8,995 nt of DNA. Origin: an uncultured Pseudorhodoferax sp. (GTDB taxonomy: Bacteria; Pseudomonadota; Gammaproteobacteria; Burkholderiales; Burkholderiaceae). The notes beneath the pieces are model-generated. The model was not told the origin of the DNA. It was given only the letters and a program-made list of their open reading frames with translations, and did not search any database. The stretch's first letter is position 1, and the number at the start of each line of letters is the position of its first letter. A program made the translations under genes and the position numbers. Shown one piece after another: positions 1 through 6,182 of this stretch. Where the stretch lies: NCBI GenBank assembly GCA_913776795.1, contig CAJYRH010000135.1:1-8995 (forward strand). The letters are read 5' to 3'.

Positions 1-654
1 GTTGCCGACCTCCATGGTGGACGACAGGCCGCTGCGCCCGCTCATCGCATCGCTGGGAATGCCCCACAGCGGCGCCAGCCTTGGAAACAGCAGGAACAGC
101 ACCAGCATGATGGGCGCGCCCACCACCGCCATGCGCAGCGCATGGCGCGCCGACTCGGCCAGCGGCGGCCGGCCCACCGGCATGTGGGCGTTGACCAGCG
201 CTGTCAGCAGGCCCAGCAGGCCGACCAGCATGGCGGCGGCCGTCAGCAGCGACTGCGAGAAGAAGAAGTTCGTGAGCATCGTGAAGAAGCCCAGGAAGAA
301 CACCACGAAGGCGTCGCGCCGCGCACGCAGCTCCAGCGTCTTGAGCGCCAGCAGCGAGACCAGCAGCGTCACGCCGGCGTCGCGGCCCAGCAGCGTGCGG
401 TGGCTCATGAGCGTGAGGCCCAGCGTCAGCGCCAGCAGCGCCGCCAGCCACCAGCGCGAGGGCAGCGGTCGCGCGCCGAGCGCGATCCAGCCGCGCCACA
501 GCAGCACGCCGCCGGCCAGAAGGCTGCACCACAGCGGCAGCCGCGGCACCTGTGGCAGCAGGATCCAGCCGATGACAGCCAGCAGGAACAAGGTGTCGCG
601 GCCGTCGCGCGGCAGCTGGCCTGCCAGCCGGTGCGGGACCAGTCGGCTCAGCAC
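1..654 (-). CDS. tgpA: TgpA-type membrane transglutaminase (DUF3488 region), N-terminal part, truncated by window edge
   Basis: The reverse strand is open from a GTG at 654-652 to the window edge, giving 218 residues. These are very hydrophobic, with about six or seven predicted membrane helices (roughly residues 21-36, 41-57, 68-84, 94-107, 113-131, 135-154 and 173-190). The segment LFLLFPRLAPLWGIP (187-200) followed by GRSGLSSTMEVGN (206-218) is the hallmark join between the membrane part and the periplasmic part of TgpA/DUF3488 proteins. The family is usually about 650-700 residues, with a periplasmic transglutaminase-like Cys-His-Asp domain; that domain lies outside the window and is unseen. 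GTG is chosen because GGAGG sits 10 bases upstream (669-665) and no ATG occurs before residue 83. The start lies inside the DUF58 gene (7-bp overlap), so translation is probably coupled. The physiological substrate of this family is poorly defined; a role in the cell envelope is inferred. Confidence 0.88.
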   Translation of the reverse strand, partial: MLSRLVPHRLAGQLPRDGRDTLFLLAVIGWILLPQVPRLPLWCSLLAGGVLLWRGWIALGARPLPSRWWLAALLALTLGLTLMSHRTLLGRDAGVTLLVSLLALKTLELRARRDAFVVFFLGFFTMLTNFFFSQSLLTAAAMLVGLLGLLTALVNAHMPVGRPPLAESARHALRMAVVGAPIMLVLFLLFPRLAPLWGIPSDAMSGRSGLSSTMEVGN

Positions 655-1619
655 AGCGCCAGCGCCTCCAGGCAGCGCCGCTTGTGGGCCTCGCCGCTGG
701 CGGGCGGTACCTCCACGCCAGGCACGCGCAGCCCGTACTGCAGCGCCAGCCGGTCGGCCTGCAGCACCCAGGCGCACAGGCGCGCCAGCCGCTGTTCGCT
801 GTCGGGCAGGTGCGCCAGGGCGGGCTCCAGCCACAGTTCGTGGCGCTGCGCCTGCTGGCTGTCGCGGCTGACCAGTTCACCGGCCTTGGCGGCTTTCTTC
901 CAGACGACCAGCTTGAGCGGGTCGCCGCGGCGGTAGGCGCGCACGCCGTCGAACTCGCCGGTGCTGGCGGCCTGGCGCGCCATGGCTCCCCCGGCGCGCG
1001 GCTCGCCTGCGGGCAGCGGCGGCGGGTGCGCTTCGGGCTGCGGGTAGACCAGCACCTGGGCGGCGGGCCGCCACAACGTCCAGACGCGGAAGGTGCCGAG
1101 CGGAAACCGCGTCTCCAGCGTCAGCGTCGGAACCGGGTGCAGCCCGCGCCGGGCTGGGGAAAAGGCCACGTGCACCTGGCTGCGGCCCTGCGCCGGCACG
1201 TCGACGAACGCCTGCTTCGCGGTGTCCAGCAGGCTGGCGGCGATGCCATGGCGTGCACTCTTGCGCGTGCTGGCCAGCTCCAGCGTGAGCGTGCTGCCGC
1301 TGCCCAGGAACTGCGGCTCGGGCGGCAGCAGGTGCAGCTGCAGGCCACGCAGCGTGGCATGGCCCACGTGCATGCCGACGAGCGCACAGCCGGCCAGCAG
1401 GAAGGTGAGCAGGTAGCCCAGGTTCAGCTGGTAGTTGATGGACGCCAGCAGCAGCAGCAGCACGGTGGCCGCCAGCATCAGGCCGGCGCGCGTGGGCAGG
1501 ATGTAGATGTTGCGCTGGGTGAGCAGCAGCTGGTCGCTGCGCGGCAGCCGGGCCTCCCACCACCGCCGCACGGCGCTGCGCCAGCGCGGCCACGGGTTCA
1601 GTCGTGCCACCGGATTCAC
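648..1619 (-). CDS. DUF58 domain membrane protein, MoxR partner
   Basis: This is a 323-residue protein. A basic N-terminus is followed by two membrane helices (about 45-61 and 65-84), then a soluble region carrying the DUF58 core GEFDGVRAYRRGDPLK (221-236) and VVWKKAAKAGELVSRD (238-253). DUF58 proteins are regularly encoded next to MoxR ATPases and are thought to act with them in envelope or complex assembly; the exact function is not established. The GTG start at 1619-1617 overlaps the MoxR TGA by four bases (GTGA), which suggests translational coupling. No strong ribosome site is visible: a GAGG lies about 13 bases upstream. The C-terminal part resembles a short von Willebrand A-like fold but shows no DxSxS metal site: at the expected position the sequence is ELWLEPALA (261-269). 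The protein is therefore likely a short variant without a MIDAS. The frame stays open far upstream of this GTG, but that stretch is antisense to other genes. Confidence 0.9.
   Translation of the reverse strand: MNPVARLNPWPRWRSAVRRWWEARLPRSDQLLLTQRNIYILPTRAGLMLAATVLLLLLASINYQLNLGYLLTFLLAGCALVGMHVGHATLRGLQLHLLPPEPQFLGSGSTLTLELASTRKSARHGIAASLLDTAKQAFVDVPAQGRSQVHVAFSPARRGLHPVPTLTLETRFPLGTFRVWTLWRPAAQVLVYPQPEAHPPPLPAGEPRAGGAMARQAASTGEFDGVRAYRRGDPLKLVVWKKAAKAGELVSRDSQQAQRHELWLEPALAHLPDSEQRLARLCAWVLQADRLALQYGLRVPGVEVPPASGEAHKRRCLEALALC
665..669 (-). promoter_or_regulatory. Ribosome binding site for the TgpA gene
   Basis: Reading the minus strand, GGAGG occurs 10 bases before the GTG at 654-652, inside the last codons of the DUF58 gene. 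It is the main sequence support for this GTG start. Confidence 0.6.
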
Positions 1620-2536
1620 GGCAGCGGCACGGCCTCGAGCATCGCGCGGACCTGTTCGACGGCGCCTCGGCCTGCATCGCCGACCGGAACCAGCCGGTGC
1701 GCGACGGTCTGCGGCAGGATGGCCTGGACGTCGTCGGGCGCAACGTAGTCGCGCCCGGCCAGCAGGGCCTGGGCCTTGGCCGCCCGCACCACGGCGATGC
1801 CGGCACGCGGCGACAGGCCCTGCAGGAACCAGCGGCCCGAGCGCGTGGCGGCCATGAGGTCCTGCAGGTACTCGATCAGCGGCGGGGCGGCGTGCACCTG
1901 CAGCACCTGCTGCTGCAACTGCTGCAGCTGCGCCCCGGTGAGCAGCGCAGGCAGTGCGTCCACGAGCGCGCGCCGGTCCTCCCCGGCCAGCAGCAGGCGC
2001 TCGGCCGCACGGTCCGGATAGCCGATGGAGATGCGCATCAGGAATCGGTCCAGCTGCGATTCGGGCAGCGCGAAGGTACCTAGCTGGTCTTGCGGGTTCT
2101 GCGTGGCGATCACGAAGAAGGGCCGCGGCAGCGGCCGTGTGGCGCCCTCGACCGTCACCTGCTTTTCTTCCATGGCCTCGAGCAGCGCGCTCTGCGTCTT
2201 CGGGCTGGCGCGGTTGATCTCGTCGGCCAGCAGGATCTGCGCGAACAGCGGACCGGGATGGAACACGAAGGCCTCCTTGCCGCGCTCGTAGACCGACACG
2301 CCCGTCAGGTCCGAGGGCATCAGGTCGGAGGTGAACTGCACGCGCGAGAACTGCAGGCCGAAGGTGCGCGACAGCGCATGGGCCAGCGTGGTCTTGCCAA
2401 CGCCCGGCACATCCTCGATCAGCAGGTGGCCGCCGGCCAGCAGGCAGGCCACGCAATCCTGGACCTGGGCCTCCTTGCCCACGATCACGCCATTGAGTTG
2501 GCGCAGAAGGTCCTTGACTTTCTCTTGTACGATCAT
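1616..2536 (-). CDS. MoxR-family AAA+ ATPase
   Basis: The 306-residue length is typical of MoxR proteins. Visible motifs are Walker A EDVPGVGKTT (41-50), Walker B ILLADEIN (101-108), sensor 1 ATQNPQD (144-150), the arginine-finger region LPESQLDRF (157-165) and sensor 2 LSPRAG (241-246). All nucleotide-handling residues are present, so it should be an active cytoplasmic ATPase. MoxR proteins are held to act as chaperone-like remodelling factors for partner proteins such as DUF58/vWA proteins; here the partner genes follow directly. It is the first gene of a minus-strand operon running into DUF58 and TgpA. The start at 2536 gives the normal MoxR N-terminus, but no clear Shine-Dalgarno precedes it (upstream reads GTAATGTCTCGCG). 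The target complex is unknown. Confidence 0.95.
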   Translation of the reverse strand: MIVQEKVKDLLRQLNGVIVGKEAQVQDCVACLLAGGHLLIEDVPGVGKTTLAHALSRTFGLQFSRVQFTSDLMPSDLTGVSVYERGKEAFVFHPGPLFAQILLADEINRASPKTQSALLEAMEEKQVTVEGATRPLPRPFFVIATQNPQDQLGTFALPESQLDRFLMRISIGYPDRAAERLLLAGEDRRALVDALPALLTGAQLQQLQQQVLQVHAAPPLIEYLQDLMAATRSGRWFLQGLSPRAGIAVVRAAKAQALLAGRDYVAPDDVQAILPQTVAHRLVPVGDAGRGAVEQVRAMLEAVPLP

Positions 2537-2579
2537 CGCGAGACATTACCCGAAAACGACAGCCAGCGAGACGACAGCC
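2537..2579. promoter_or_regulatory. Short divergent intergenic region between the MoxR and deacetylase genes
   Basis: Only 43 bases separate the two divergent start codons, so at least one promoter must lie inside the opposite gene or overlap the other. Two pairs of short direct repeats are interleaved here: GCGAGAC at 2538-2544 and 2566-2572, and ACGACAGCC at 2556-2564 and 2571-2579. I see no convincing -35/-10 pair and no strong ribosome site for either gene. Confidence 0.4.
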
Positions 2580-3533
2580 GTGAACCAGACGGGATACTTC
2601 AGCCACCGCGATTGCTGCAAGCATGAGATGGGCCCGGGCCACCCGGAATGCCCGGAGCGTCTTGACGCCATCGAGGACCGCCTGCTGGTCTCCGGCGTGG
2701 GCGATGCACTGGAGCGGCGCGAAGCCCCCCTGGCCACGGTGTCCGACCTCGAGCTGGCGCACGGCCGCATGCACGTGGCCGCCATCCGCGGCATGACCGA
2801 AAACCTGCAGGAGCAGATCCTCGCCGGCGGCCCGACGCATGCGCAGATCGATCCCGACACCAGCATGAACGTGCACACCTGGAACGCCGCGCTGCGCGCC
2901 GCCGGTGCCGCGCTGGCAGCCACCGACGCGGTGGTTCGGGGCGAGCTCGAGAACGCCTTCTGCGCCGTGCGGCCGCCCGGCCACCATGCCTGCCGCGACC
3001 AGGCCATGGGCTTTTGCTTCTTCAACAACGTGGCGCTGGCAGCGCGCTACGCGCTGGAGCGCCATGGCCTGTCGCGCGTGGCCATCGTCGACTTCGACGT
3101 GCACCACGGCAACGGCACCGAGGACATCGTGTCCGGCGACCCGCGCATCCTGATGGCCAGCTTCTACCAGCACCCGTTCTATCCGATGGACTGGACGCAC
3201 CGGCAGGCCGACAACCTCGTGAACCTGCCCGTGCCGGCCTACACGCGCGGCATGGACGTGCGCGAGATGATCGACATGCTCTGGCTGCCGCGGCTGGAGG
3301 CGCACCGGCCCGAGATGGTCTTCATCAGCGCGGGCTTTGACGCACACCGCGAGGACGACATGGGCCAGCTCGGCCTGGTCGAGCAGGACTACGTCTGGAT
3401 CACGGAACGCATCAAGGAGGTCGCGCGGCGCCATGCACGGGGCCGCATCGTGAGCTGCCTGGAAGGTGGCTACCACCTGGGTGCGCTCGCCCGCAGCGTG
3501 GAGGCGCACATCCGCGTGCTGGCCGACCTGTAG
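2580..3533 (+). CDS. Histone-deacetylase-family zinc hydrolase (class II HDAC-like / acetylpolyamine amidohydrolase superfamily)
   Basis: This is a 317-residue single-domain protein of the arginase/deacetylase fold, expected to be cytoplasmic. The N-terminal HPECPERL (21-28), RPPGHHA (131-137, catalytic His pair 135/136), GFCFFNN (144-150), DFDVHHGNGT (171-180, zinc ligands D173 and H175), AGFDAH (251-256, zinc ligand D254) and LEGGYH (294-299, transition-state Tyr298) are all intact, so a metal-dependent deacylase is expected. Bacterial members remove acetyl groups from acetylpolyamines, small amides or proteins; the substrate here cannot be read from sequence. The GTG at 2580 is chosen because it retains the family N-terminus (GYFSHRDCCKHEMG); the next in-frame ATG at 2628 would cut into it. 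Only a weak purine stretch (GCGAG) precedes the GTG. The open frame extends further upstream, but there it is antisense to the MoxR gene. Confidence 0.93.
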   Translation: MNQTGYFSHRDCCKHEMGPGHPECPERLDAIEDRLLVSGVGDALERREAPLATVSDLELAHGRMHVAAIRGMTENLQEQILAGGPTHAQIDPDTSMNVHTWNAALRAAGAALAATDAVVRGELENAFCAVRPPGHHACRDQAMGFCFFNNVALAARYALERHGLSRVAIVDFDVHHGNGTEDIVSGDPRILMASFYQHPFYPMDWTHRQADNLVNLPVPAYTRGMDVREMIDMLWLPRLEAHRPEMVFISAGFDAHREDDMGQLGLVEQDYVWITERIKEVARRHARGRIVSCLEGGYHLGALARSVEAHIRVLADL

Positions 3534-3561
3534 CGCCACCGGCTGCAGCTACCATGGGACG

Positions 3562-3582
3562 GTGCGCCGCCTGCAGGCGCAC
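3562..3582 (+). other. GC-rich hairpin between the deacetylase and ParA-like genes
   Basis: GTGCGCC (3562-3568) and GGCGCAC (3576-3582) form a perfect 7-bp stem around a 7-base loop. The centre also contains the palindrome GCCTGCAGGC. No T-run follows, so it is not a standard intrinsic terminator. It may weaken read-through or protect the 3' end, or it may be incidental in this GC-rich DNA. Confidence 0.4.
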
Positions 3583-3611
3583 GGCAACACAACATCCCAG
3601 GGAGTCCACGC

Positions 3612-4295
3612 ATGGCAAACATCCATTTCATCGGCGGCGAGAAGGGCGGCGTCGGCAAGTCGCTGACGGCCCGACTGCTCGCGCAGTACTGCATCGACAG
3701 GCAGCTGCCGTTCACGGCCTTCGACACCGACCGCTCGCACGGCGCGCTGCTGCGGTTCTATGCCGACTACGCCGCCCCCGTGGCCATGGACCGCACCGAG
3801 GCGCTCGATGCCATCGTCGAGGCCGCCGTGGAACAGCCCGAGCGCCGCGTGCTGGTGGACCTGGCCGCGCAGACCCACGAGACGCTGGCGCAGTGGATGG
3901 AAGAGGCCAGCCTCCTGTCCATCGCCGCCGACGAAGGCATCGTCCTGCACTATTGGCACGTGATGGACGCGGGCAAGGATTCCGCCGACCTGCTCGGCAA
4001 GCTGGTCGACCGCTTCGGCGGGGGCCTGCGCTACGTGCTGGTGCGCAACGAGGTGCGCGGCAGCGATTTCTCGGCGCTGGCGCAATCTGGCCAGCAGCAG
4101 CGTGCCGAGGCGCTGGGCGCCAAGGTGGTGCAGGTCAAGAAGCTCAGCGAAGGTGCATTGCTGAAGATCGACGGCGCCAGCAGCAGTTTCTGGAAAGCCA
4201 CGACGCCGGGTGGCGGCCTTGGCCTGCTGGACCGGCAGCGCCTGAAGACCTGGCTGGCGGACAGCTACCGCGCGTTCGACGCGGTGGGCGTGTGA
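3612..4295 (+). CDS. ParA/MinD-family ATPase resembling plasmid TraL/MobD proteins
   Basis: This is a 227-residue P-loop ATPase. It carries the deviant Walker A of the ParA/MinD group, KGGVGKS (11-17, signature Lys11 and catalytic Lys16), switch I DTD (38-40) and a Walker B-like strand VLVDLAA (80-86, D83). The overall pattern, from the start MANIHFIGGEKGG through AQYCIDR and FDTDRS to a C-terminal DRQRLK, reminds me of TraL/MobD ATPases of conjugative and mobilizable plasmids; this is a memory comparison, not an alignment. No relaxase, coupling protein, parB-like gene or other transfer gene is nearby, so a mobilization role is not supported here. AGGGAG (3599-3604) lies seven bases before the ATG. 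The gene overlaps the following ABC ATPase gene by four bases, which suggests a shared process. Localisation or assembly of an unknown partner is the safest guess. An annotation of hypothetical protein or mobilization protein would be usual. Confidence 0.85.
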   Translation: MANIHFIGGEKGGVGKSLTARLLAQYCIDRQLPFTAFDTDRSHGALLRFYADYAAPVAMDRTEALDAIVEAAVEQPERRVLVDLAAQTHETLAQWMEEASLLSIAADEGIVLHYWHVMDAGKDSADLLGKLVDRFGGGLRYVLVRNEVRGSDFSALAQSGQQQRAEALGAKVVQVKKLSEGALLKIDGASSSFWKATTPGGGLGLLDRQRLKTWLADSYRAFDAVGV

Positions 4296-4903
4296 TCGAC
4301 ATCCGGGGCCTGCGCTTTGCCTTCCCGGGGGAGGCGCCGCTGGTTGCCGACTGGTCGGCCCGCATCGCCCCCGGCATCACGCTGCTGCATGGCGACACCG
4401 GCACCGGCAAGAGCCTGCTGCTGCGCGTGCTGGCCGGCGTGCAGGCGGCCGATGCGGGGCGACTGCAGATTGGCCATGCGGTGCTGGCCGAGGCGCCAGA
4501 CCGCTACCGTGCACAGCTGTTCTTCGTCGACCCGGCCACGCAGGCATTCGATGCGATGACGGCCAGTGCCTGCCTGACGCAACTGGCCGGCGACGGTGCT
4601 GACCGGGCTTTGCAGGATGCGCTGATCGAGGGCTTCGGCCTGGCACCGCACCTCGACAAGGCGCTCTACATGCTCTCCACCGGCTCCAAGCGAAAGGTCT
4701 GGCTGACCGCCGCGCTGGCCAGCAGCCGCCCCGTGCTGCTGCTGGACGAACCCACGGCCGCGCTGGACCAGGGTTCGGTACGCTGTCTGTTGGAGGCGTT
4801 GGCCACCATCGGTGGGGCGCGCCAGCGCAGCGTGTTGCTGGCCAGCAGCGAAGTCATGACCGCGTTGCCGCTGGCCGCGCGGATCGATCTGCCCCTGTGC
4901 TGA
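4292..4903 (+). CDS. Small stand-alone ABC-type ATPase with altered Q- and H-loops
   Basis: This is a 203-residue ABC nucleotide-binding domain with no membrane segment. Walker A GDTGTGKS (34-41), signature LSTGSKRK (128-135), Walker B VLLLDEP (148-154, catalytic Glu153) and D-loop AALD (156-159) are present. Two usual residues look missing. Where the Q-loop Gln is expected the sequence reads FFVDPATQAF (77-86, Asp80), and where the H-loop His is expected it reads LLASSEVM (182-189). The length is like CcmA-type subunits, but no permease or cytochrome maturation gene is near. The GTG start at 4292 overlaps the ParA-like stop (GTGA), so coupled translation is likely; the frame upstream is only antisense or shadow sequence. 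It may work with a membrane partner encoded elsewhere, or with the ParA-like protein in a non-transport role. Family membership is clear; function is not known. Confidence 0.85.
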   Translation: MIDIRGLRFAFPGEAPLVADWSARIAPGITLLHGDTGTGKSLLLRVLAGVQAADAGRLQIGHAVLAEAPDRYRAQLFFVDPATQAFDAMTASACLTQLAGDGADRALQDALIEGFGLAPHLDKALYMLSTGSKRKVWLTAALASSRPVLLLDEPTAALDQGSVRCLLEALATIGGARQRSVLLASSEVMTALPLAARIDLPLC

Positions 4904-4904
4904 C

Positions 4905-5891
4905 TCAGCTGCGCTGACCGCGGTCCTGCGTGGCCAGCAGCACACCCAGTGCCACGGCGCCGACCAGCACAACCCCCAGGCCAAGTGCCAGCTTGCTCGC
5001 GGGCCTGGGCTCCGGCCGGTAGCCCCCGTGCACTGCCGGATGGCGCGAGGCATCGAACAGGTTGCCCTGCGAGATCGGCGTGCGCTCGGCACGGGCCAGG
5101 GCACGGTCCACCACCCATTTGCCGATGCGGCCCGTCGTGGCGGGTGCGGCCGATTGGGCCAGCCGGCCGGCCGTCGCGCCCGCGCCCAGCCACAGGGTGG
5201 GCTGCGGACGGCGTGCCAGCCGGACGATGGCACTGGCCACCGCATCGGGATCCAGCGGCGGTGGCGGGCTGAGCTTGCGGCCCGTGTAATTGGCGCCGTG
5301 GCGCAGGCCTGGCGTGTCGACGAAGGTCGGGCACACATCGCAGACCTGAACGCCCGGCAGGTCCGACAGCTCCGCCCGCAGCGTGGCCGACCAGCCACGC
5401 AGGCCGAACTTGCTGGCGGTATAGGCGCCCGCATAGGGCGTGGCAACCCAGCCGCCCAACGAGATCATGTTGATGAGCACGCCGCTGCGCTGACTGCGGA
5501 AATGCGGCAGAACGGCATGGGCGCCGTGCATATGGCCCAGCAGGTTGGTCTCCACCACACGGCGGTGCGCCTCCATGGGCGTGGCCTCGAAGCGGCCCAC
5601 GGCGCCCACGCCGACGTTGTTGATCCAGACGTCGATGCCGCCGAAGCGCCGCAGCGCCGCACCGGCCAGGGCCCGCACGGCCTTGGCATCGGTGACATCG
5701 GTGGGCACGGCGATGGCCTGGGCACCGAGCCTTGCACATTGGGCGACGACGCGCTCCAGGGTTTCGGCGCCGCGCGCCGCCAGCACCAGCCGTGCACGCT
5801 GCTGCGCGAAGGCCAGGGCGGTGGCGCGGCCAATGCCGCTGGAGGCGCCGGTGATGACGACGACGGGGGAAGGAGGCAGGGTGGAGCGCAT
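4905..5891 (-). CDS. Short-chain dehydrogenase/reductase with C-terminal membrane helix
   Basis: This is a 328-residue classical SDR. It has the cofactor loop TGASSGIG (14-21), DVTD (65-68), NNVG (91-94) and the catalytic tetrad Asn116, Ser144, Tyr157 and Lys161 (YTASK). The basic residues near the end of strand 2 (AAR, 38-40) suggest NADP(H), an inference. After the Rossmann core comes an extension of about 80 residues, ending in a hydrophobic segment LALGLGVVLVGAVALGVLLA (301-320) and a short polar tail, so the enzyme is probably anchored in the inner membrane by its C-terminus. The substrate is unknown. The start at 5891-5889 is chosen because the SDR fold begins a few residues later; the frame is open 33 codons further up but that part has no SDR character. 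The ribosome site is weak (AAGA directly before the ATG). It converges on the ABC ATPase gene with one base between stops and diverges from etfB. Confidence 0.92.
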   Translation of the reverse strand: MRSTLPPSPVVVITGASSGIGRATALAFAQQRARLVLAARGAETLERVVAQCARLGAQAIAVPTDVTDAKAVRALAGAALRRFGGIDVWINNVGVGAVGRFEATPMEAHRRVVETNLLGHMHGAHAVLPHFRSQRSGVLINMISLGGWVATPYAGAYTASKFGLRGWSATLRAELSDLPGVQVCDVCPTFVDTPGLRHGANYTGRKLSPPPPLDPDAVASAIVRLARRPQPTLWLGAGATAGRLAQSAAPATTGRIGKWVVDRALARAERTPISQGNLFDASRHPAVHGGYRPEPRPASKLALGLGVVLVGAVALGVLLATQDRGQRS

Positions 5892-6119
5892 TCTTGGTGA
5901 CGTGGTGTGCTCGAGCGGTGGACCGCACAGCATAGTTGCAATGCTGGCGCCGCATGGGTGTACCCAGGTGACGATGTGCATGTTTTGCATCGAACCGACA
6001 CCGCTGCGGCGTCAGGCCCTACACAGCCGCCGGGGGGTATTGACGTCCAGCGCGGCACGGTCGTTCCCCCACTGTCCCGCCGGTGTCTTGTGCTGGGTGC
6101 CAAGGGAGTGGCTGCGCTT

Positions 6120-6125
6120 TAGAAT
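6120..6125 (+). promoter_or_regulatory. Candidate -10 element for etfBA
   Basis: TAGAAT matches the sigma-70 -10 consensus at five of six positions and lies 57 bases before the etfB ATG. No matching -35 at normal spacing is visible, so this is tentative; an activator-dependent promoter is possible. Confidence 0.3.
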
Positions 6126-6168
6126 CCGATGATTTTGGTCCTGGAGCCTGCGCAAGCAGCACATGAAA

Positions 6169-6174
6169 GAGGAG
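6169..6174 (+). promoter_or_regulatory. Ribosome binding site of etfB
   Basis: GAGGAG lies eight bases before the ATG at 6183. It decides the start against an upstream in-frame ATG at 6129, which would add 18 residues with no family match and no ribosome site. Confidence 0.75.
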
Positions 6175-6182
6175 TCGCATCA

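Larger units (their letters stand above)
5892..6182. promoter_or_regulatory. Divergent intergenic region between the SDR gene and etfB
   Basis: These 291 bases hold no convincing gene; the short open frames here show no family motif and no ribosome site. It must carry promoters for the SDR gene (minus) and etfBA (plus). A TAGAAT at 6120-6125 could be the etfB -10, giving a leader of about 50 bases, but no good -35 lies 16-18 bases upstream; TTGTGC at 6088-6093 is too far. Three small inverted repeats cluster nearer the SDR start: AGCAT-N7-ATGCT (5929-5945), TGGGT-N2-ACCCA (5955-5966) and CGATG-N11-CATCG (5972-5992). They could be operator half-sites or chance. Confidence 0.45.

Noticed and set aside
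2..936. Two plus-strand open frames over the TgpA and DUF58 genes
   Set aside because: The products are Arg/Ser/Gln-rich with no recognisable domain; the opposite strand encodes the membrane helices and TgpA/DUF58 motifs.
684..1748. 354-codon plus-strand frame opposite the DUF58 gene
   Set aside because: Glutamine- and glycine-rich antisense translation without motifs; the DUF58 core is clear on the other strand.
1620..3539. Very long open minus-strand frame (continuous with the DUF58 gene) running antisense to the deacetylase gene and through another frame of the MoxR gene
   Set aside because: Its translation is low-complexity and rich in Ala, Arg, Gly and His with no domain motif, while the overlapping MoxR and deacetylase frames carry full conserved motifs. 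It arises from GC-rich codon bias.
3612..4295. Reading the TraL/MobD-like protein as evidence of an integrated plasmid or conjugative element
   Set aside because: No relaxase, coupling protein, transfer origin, integrase, attachment repeats or change in base composition is visible, and the flanking genes look like ordinary chromosomal genes.
5028..5900. 290-codon plus-strand frame opposite the SDR gene
   Set aside because: No motif is visible, and the SDR frame holds the complete cofactor and catalytic motifs.
6040..6045. TTGACG as a -35 element for etfBA
   Set aside because: The bases 16-18 downstream are C-rich and do not resemble a -10; it is also about 75 bases from the TAGAAT candidate.
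5907..6122. Possible small 71-codon plus-strand gene in the intergenic region before etfB
   Set aside because: It has no ribosome site or family resemblance, and it would cover the presumed promoter region.
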